The notes below the pieces were generated by a model. The model did not search any database, had not been told where the DNA came from, and was given only the letters and a program-made list of their open reading frames with translations. Both the position numbers and the translations under genes were made by a program. From a bacterium (GTDB lineage Bacteria; Bacillota; Clostridia; Lachnospirales; Lachnospiraceae), in NCBI GenBank assembly GCA_023663725.1, contig JAMPGX010000005.1, positions 77,403 through 141,402 of the forward strand: a stretch of 64,000 nucleotides of DNA. Direction: 5' to 3'. Positions 60,515 through 64,000 of the stretch are shown here, one piece after another. Numbering within the stretch: the stretch's first letter is position 1; every line of letters starts with the position of its first letter.

Positions 60515-61246
60515 ATGGGAGGCAGAAGCAGGCAAAAGAGGCCCAAGGAAAACAGGTTTTTGAAATGGATAAGATCGCTGATTCCACAGTATGCGACGAA
60601 CAGGCAAGTTTTAGGCTTTCTGAATATCAGCACATGGATAAAGTTTCCGAAAAAATTCATACTTCGTCATCATGACGGGAATTTGAGAAAATTGGTTGCG
60701 GCGAGTCAGCAGGGAGCGTTCTATCAACAGGGTACATATATCGAAAACCAGAGTGAATGGAAGGCGATAGAGTTTGGAATGACAGATATGGCATATGCCG
60801 GATGCGAAATCATGGCGACGTATAATGCAAGGCTTTCTCTGGGGGAAGAGATGACTGCAAAAGAGATGGCGGAGCTGATTCAATCTTTTGAGAGGCGCGG
60901 AGCTGTTCTGGGCGGAATATTTGGGACGGCTCCCACGGCGATCTATCGCTATTTTCGCGATAACGGATACCGCGTCGGCATGATGACCGGCATGTTGGAA
61001 GACGAGATCAATGCGTTTGGAGAAGGGTACGGCACAGCTATCATCACTTTTTTTAATAACCGGAACGATATCATGTCCCAGGTGCATACGGTCAACGTTT
61101 CTAAGCGGCAGGGAGGATTTGTGTGCCATAATGCATGGCTGGATGCGGCGGGGGAAAACACATGCGGCAGTCTGGCTGAGGCAGTCAGAAGGGTTTCCAA
61201 TGGAAACGCCAAATTAATCAGTATCATAGGGATTGATTCAAAATAG
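60515..61246 (+). CDS. Unrecognised protein, possible C39/papain-like cysteine peptidase fold
   Basis: A 243-residue protein. A basic N-terminus of about 55 residues is followed by a region with GCEIMATYNARLSLG near 94 and GGFVCHNAW near 200. A Cys early and a His near the end, with a Gly-rich loop between, is the usual spacing of papain-like and C39 folds, but the match is only suggestive. GGGGGAG precedes the ATG. It starts 27 bases after the HAD gene. No signal peptide. Confidence 0.6.
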   Translation: MGGRSRQKRPKENRFLKWIRSLIPQYATNRQVLGFLNISTWIKFPKKFILRHHDGNLRKLVAASQQGAFYQQGTYIENQSEWKAIEFGMTDMAYAGCEIMATYNARLSLGEEMTAKEMAELIQSFERRGAVLGGIFGTAPTAIYRYFRDNGYRVGMMTGMLEDEINAFGEGYGTAIITFFNNRNDIMSQVHTVNVSKRQGGFVCHNAWLDAAGENTCGSLAEAVRRVSNGNAKLISIIGIDSK

Positions 61247-61257
61247 GGAGTGATCGG

Positions 61258-61530
61258 ATGCCGCTGGAAAAACTACTGGATCAGAGAAACAAGGCACTAC
61301 AGAAGAAGATAAGCTTGGAGATGGAGCGCGTCAGAGACGGACAGAGCAGTAAGGATATGGGGCAACTGCAAACAATATTAGAGGAGCTTCGAAGCAGTAG
61401 TGAAAAGAGAACAGCAGAGTTATGTTATCCCCGTATTATTATTGATTCCTGGGATTACTTAGACAAATTAGGCATCGAGTTAATGGAACTGGCGGAATTA
61501 TATGGAATGGTGAAAGGGCCTGCGCAATAG
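61258..61530 (+). CDS. Small unknown protein, helical
   Basis: 90 residues, nearly all predicted helical and charged; the C-terminal half contains DSWDYLDKLGIELMELAELY. AGGGAG lies before the ATG. It begins 11 bases after the previous gene and is probably co-transcribed. No family recognised; small size and setting would fit an immunity or antitoxin-type protein. Confidence 0.6.
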   Translation: MPLEKLLDQRNKALQKKISLEMERVRDGQSSKDMGQLQTILEELRSSSEKRTAELCYPRIIIDSWDYLDKLGIELMELAELYGMVKGPAQ

Positions 61531-61545
61531 GAAAATGTAAGCAAA

Positions 61546-61827
61546 ATGAAAGCAGATTTCTTTAATAAGATGAAAAATATGTTACTTCGAGCATTTCCGA
61601 CAGGGATAAATGAAGAATACTACAGGATATTGATTTATCTGTTGTATGATGATATGTGTGATGAAAATTTGGCATTAGTGATGTCGCAAGTCACTGACCG
61701 ACCTGTGGAAATAGTAGCAAACGATATTTATAAAATCAATCAGGTTGCACTCGATAAAAAAGTAATTCAAGAGGTGGAACAACAATTAAATACATTTGGA
61801 TTTGAGGAGTGGAAAAAGGGCGATTAG
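61546..61827 (+). CDS. Small DUF3349-like protein
   Basis: A 93-residue protein. RAFPTGINEEYYRILIYLLYD, DENLALVM and a C-terminal GFEEW resemble DUF3349, a family mainly known from actinobacteria and of unknown function; the match is by eye. The base composition is AT-rich, and the gap to the preceding gene is 15 bases. Confidence 0.55.
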   Translation: MKADFFNKMKNMLLRAFPTGINEEYYRILIYLLYDDMCDENLALVMSQVTDRPVEIVANDIYKINQVALDKKVIQEVEQQLNTFGFEEWKKGD

Positions 61828-61842
61828 AATCTTGGAGGGAAG

Positions 61843-62223
61843 ATGAGACAGATCATCGATCAGTGGGAACTGCTGTGTAAGGAATGCTTTGCGGCGTGGT
61901 TTATCATGAATAATTTTCCGAAGGGATTGGATGTTTTTAGAGACTGTTCTCTGGCGGACAAAAAAGCAGAGGTAGACGTGCCGGAATATATTCAGAATCG
62001 CATTATGAACAATAGAACCGCTAAAACGGATGAACTGAGATATACCCCGCCGGTTCCCTGGGTGCAATATAATGACTGGCCGGTTTGCTGTGATGATTTC
62101 ATGCAGTATATGGGCGAATGGCAACAGAAAGATTTCATTGCACATTCATTGGACGGAAATGGAGTAAAATTGCTGGAACAACTGCTTGAGCAGGATACCA
62201 GAAAGCAAGTGGACGACATTTAG
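61843..62223 (+). CDS. CbrC-like protein, shortened by an amber codon
   Basis: A 126-residue ORF. PVPWVQYNDWPVCCDDFMQY near residue 70 looks like the C-terminal part of CbrC-family proteins, which bind metal through Cys. The TAG at 62221 ends the frame before the expected second Cys motif, which follows in the same frame (62224-62316). It is therefore probably a truncated gene, or one read through. Cellular role unknown. Confidence 0.55.
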   Translation: MRQIIDQWELLCKECFAAWFIMNNFPKGLDVFRDCSLADKKAEVDVPEYIQNRIMNNRTAKTDELRYTPPVPWVQYNDWPVCCDDFMQYMGEWQQKDFIAHSLDGNGVKLLEQLLEQDTRKQVDDI

Positions 62224-62316
62224 GTTCTATGGGAGGTTGTGGGCTATGATACCGTCGCCTATATCTTTAAATGTCAGATATGTGGGAAAATTGTGGCGGT
62301 GTGCCAAAGCTATTAA
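62224..62316 (+). pseudogene. In-frame C-terminal remnant of the CbrC-like gene
   Basis: After the TAG, the same frame continues for 30 codons as a plausible domain end, with GYDTVAYIFKCQICGKIVAV, a CxxC pair typical of the CbrC C-terminus, then TAA. No start codon or ribosome binding site of its own. This is what marks 62221 as a recent nonsense change. Confidence 0.55.
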
Positions 62317-62492
62317 AAATTTTCCCGTGATATCATCAGCTTTCTGTGGGTATTTTATAACTGTTCAAGTATGCTTCCAATGTCACTGTTGATACATGAT
62401 CAATGTGACTTATCTGCAGGAAGCGGATATGGTGGTCTATAATTGTTAGCAGGAAACGCAAGTATTTTACTTCGCAAATGGGAGGATGAAAT

Positions 62493-63281
62493 ATGTATCA
62501 GCATCATAAGGAGTCGTTAGAAAATATGATAAAATATTTTGAAGGCAGAGAGGAGGTGACTGCGGTCATTTTTGGCGGCTCTGTGGCAAAGGGCTGTGAA
62601 CGTGCTGATTCAGACTTAGACGCCATGGTTGTGATTACGGATGAGGCGTATGAGAAGAGGCAGCAGGAGAATAGAACGGCTGAGACAATAGAAGGATACT
62701 GCACATATGAGGGCGGTTACTTTGATATTAAGTATATGACGAAGCAATTCCTGAAGGATGTGGCGGAGAGGGGAAGCGAACCGGCGAGAAATGCCTTTGT
62801 CAAGGCGGTTGTGCTATTCACCAAAGACAGTGAAATACCGCTTCTGGTATCTCGGATACCGATCTTTCAAAAGGGTGAAAAGGACGAAAAGATGTTATCC
62901 TTCTATGCCGATTTCTGGTTGAATTATTATTATTTTCTCAAGGGTTGTTCTGCCTCCGGCTATATGAGGCTTCATGCGGTAAATGAGGTGATTTACAGCA
63001 TATACAGAATGACGCTGCAGGAACATGAGGTTCTTTTTCCCAGCAACAGGAGGCTGGAGGAGTTTGTCAGCAATCTGTCAGAGGATACGGCGAGGCTGGC
63101 TGCGCTGGGGAAGACCGTCGCAGAGACTCTGGATATGAAGGCGCTGGATGAATTTGTCTCCTGCTTTATGAGTTTGACGAAGTATGAGATACCGACGGAT
63201 ATAGGGAGCATTCTATCAAGATATACGGTTGATTTTGAGCAATGGTGGAGAGTGCCCAGGCCTAATATTAACGAGTGGTGA
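62493..63281 (+). CDS. MNT-type nucleotidyltransferase-domain protein
   Basis: A 262-residue protein whose N-terminus carries the polymerase-beta nucleotidyltransferase motif: FGGSVAKGCERADSDLDAMV near residue 27, with the two Asp needed for catalysis. The C-terminal 160 residues are helical (YADFWLNYYYFLKG), resembling a substrate-binding half as in streptomycin or kanamycin adenylyltransferases. GGGAGGA precedes the ATG. It could modify an antibiotic or a protein; there is no direct evidence. The 176 bases before it hold no gene. Confidence 0.8.
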   Translation: MYQHHKESLENMIKYFEGREEVTAVIFGGSVAKGCERADSDLDAMVVITDEAYEKRQQENRTAETIEGYCTYEGGYFDIKYMTKQFLKDVAERGSEPARNAFVKAVVLFTKDSEIPLLVSRIPIFQKGEKDEKMLSFYADFWLNYYYFLKGCSASGYMRLHAVNEVIYSIYRMTLQEHEVLFPSNRRLEEFVSNLSEDTARLAALGKTVAETLDMKALDEFVSCFMSLTKYEIPTDIGSILSRYTVDFEQWWRVPRPNINEW

Positions 63282-63299
63282 GCAAAGTAGGGCAGGGGT

Positions 63300-63482
63300 A
63301 TGATGTGCGGGAGTGAATTCCTTAAATCAAGTTCCAAAATGATGGCGTTGTGTCCGGAATGCGCACACATTTTATATGGCTATCCGAATTGTAATCATCT
63401 CTTTAAAAACGGAAGATGTATCCACTGCCATTGGGATGGTAGCAGAAGTGAATACATAAAGTGGCTCATGAGCGATAGTTGA
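63300..63482 (+). CDS. Small Cys-rich zinc-ribbon protein
   Basis: A 60-residue protein with CPECAHILYGYPNCNHLF and RCIHCHWDG, six Cys/His positions able to bind zinc. AGGGGT lies ahead of the ATG. No known partner. It lies between the nucleotidyltransferase and another unknown gene. Confidence 0.55.
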   Translation: MMCGSEFLKSSSKMMALCPECAHILYGYPNCNHLFKNGRCIHCHWDGSRSEYIKWLMSDS

Positions 63483-63568
63483 TATCCTGAGCGAAAAGGT
63501 AAAATCGGTAAGGTGACGGCATACTCAAAAAATCAGGCGGCGGCAAAGCGAGAAAGGAGAATGCGAAT

Positions 63569-63934
63569 ATGCTTGAGCAGAAAGTAAAATATCAATTCTG
63601 TGAAGTGATTGATCAACTCAGAAAAATCTATTTTGAGCAGGGGGAGCAGGCTTTGTATCAGGATGGCGACTGGTGCGTATATGTCCTGGAAGAAGACATA
63701 TTTCCGAAGCTTGATACGGAGTGCTATATTGACGAATATCCGGAAGTAACAGATGACGATGAGGAAATATATCCCAGCTTTATTATAGACAGCGGCTACG
63801 AGTTAGTCTACACTGGCGAAATGCTGCAGGACGTTATTGTTTCTGCACTGAACAGAAAGAAAAACGCCTCCAATGAGGAGCTTTTGGCGGCAATTGATTA
63901 CTATGATGAATATGATACGTTTATGGAGATATAA
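63569..63934 (+). CDS. Unknown acidic protein
   Basis: A 121-residue, very acidic protein, with EVTDDDEEIYPSF near residue 60 and YYDEYDTFMEI at its end. AAAGGAGA precedes the ATG. No family recognised. Acidic small proteins in this kind of neighbourhood are often immunity or antitoxin-like, but that is speculation. Confidence 0.6.
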   Translation: MLEQKVKYQFCEVIDQLRKIYFEQGEQALYQDGDWCVYVLEEDIFPKLDTECYIDEYPEVTDDDEEIYPSFIIDSGYELVYTGEMLQDVIVSALNRKKNASNEELLAAIDYYDEYDTFMEI

Positions 63935-64000
63935 ACGCATTTTTGCTCCGTCGCGCGGATATTTATGGAGGATACCATGCCGTGAAAGCGAAAAGTCAGG

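Noticed and set aside
63982-64000. Possible start of another gene (GTG at 63982 with GGAGG ten bases before)
   Set aside because: Only six codons are visible before the window ends, so a gene cannot be supported.
1-64000. CRISPR array, rRNA genes, complete insertion sequence or prophage
   Set aside because: No regularly spaced direct repeats, rRNA segments, transposase, integrase or phage structural genes were seen on reading.

Overview
The window reads as chromosomal DNA of a spore-forming anaerobic Firmicute, most likely a Lachnospiraceae-type gut clostridium. This is inferred from gene content: the yabO-yabP-yabQ-divIC-spoIIE-tilS-hpt-ftsH order shared with Bacillus and clostridia, a CotS-type spore-coat kinase, rubrerythrin, several secreted plant-polysaccharide hydrolases, AGGAGG-type ribosome binding sites and TTGACA/TATAAT promoters. 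No species can be named from the sequence alone.

Layout. 1-8.4 kb: housekeeping genes on the plus strand: the 3' part of a RecD2 helicase, ComFC, a YvyF-like protein, two unidentified membrane proteins, then the c-di-AMP operon cdaA-cdaR-glmM and an HPr gene. 8.8-17.9 kb: accessory genes: a macrolide-type glycosyltransferase with an HTH-AbrB regulator, a sigma factor with its membrane partner, an AraC/GyrI regulator, an OFA-type transporter, a GH43 lipoprotein and small membrane proteins. 18.0-27.9 kb: a ten-gene Mrp/Mbh-like cation/proton antiporter cluster with four different large antiporter-like subunits and no hydrogenase or Nuo catalytic genes. 28.0-35.5 kb: oligoendopeptidase F, a membrane-anchored foldase-like protein, CCA-adding enzyme, CotS kinase and a PEGA lipoprotein. 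35.6-44.9 kb: HU, the RqcP/YabP/YabQ/DivIC group, an inserted cell-surface GH10 xylanase, a short SpoIIE, TilS, Hpt and FtsH. 45.3-51.3 kb: a second carbohydrate region: orphan sugar-binding lipoprotein, cytoplasmic GH13 enzyme, tRNA-Tyr and tRNA-Leu, GH10 lipoprotein. 51.4-53.8 kb: rubrerythrin, two flavin-oxidase-fold proteins and a CmpB-type membrane protein. 53.9-56.8 kb: a more AT-rich minus-strand two-component system with a target lipoprotein. 57.0-64 kb: accessory DNA: kinase-HAD fusion, toxin-antitoxin pair, a graveyard of gene fragments, a second HAD phosphatase and small unrecognised genes, one interrupted by an amber codon.

The least ordinary features are: (1) two inverted copies of a roughly 170-bp palindromic element (24.1 and 29.8 kb), with near-invariant internal blocks and stems that differ between copies by compensating changes; (2) the four-antiporter Mrp-like cluster; (3) a Spo0A-type promoter before spoIIE with a 21-bp spacer and a Spo0A box in a hairpin loop, just after a xylanase gene inserted into the sporulation cluster; (4) identically spaced repeat operators before the response regulator and lipoprotein genes; (5) the 59.4-59.7 kb fragment mosaic, collinear with genes 1-6 kb upstream.

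All calls come from reading the sequence. Family names rest on recognised motifs and synteny, not on database searches.
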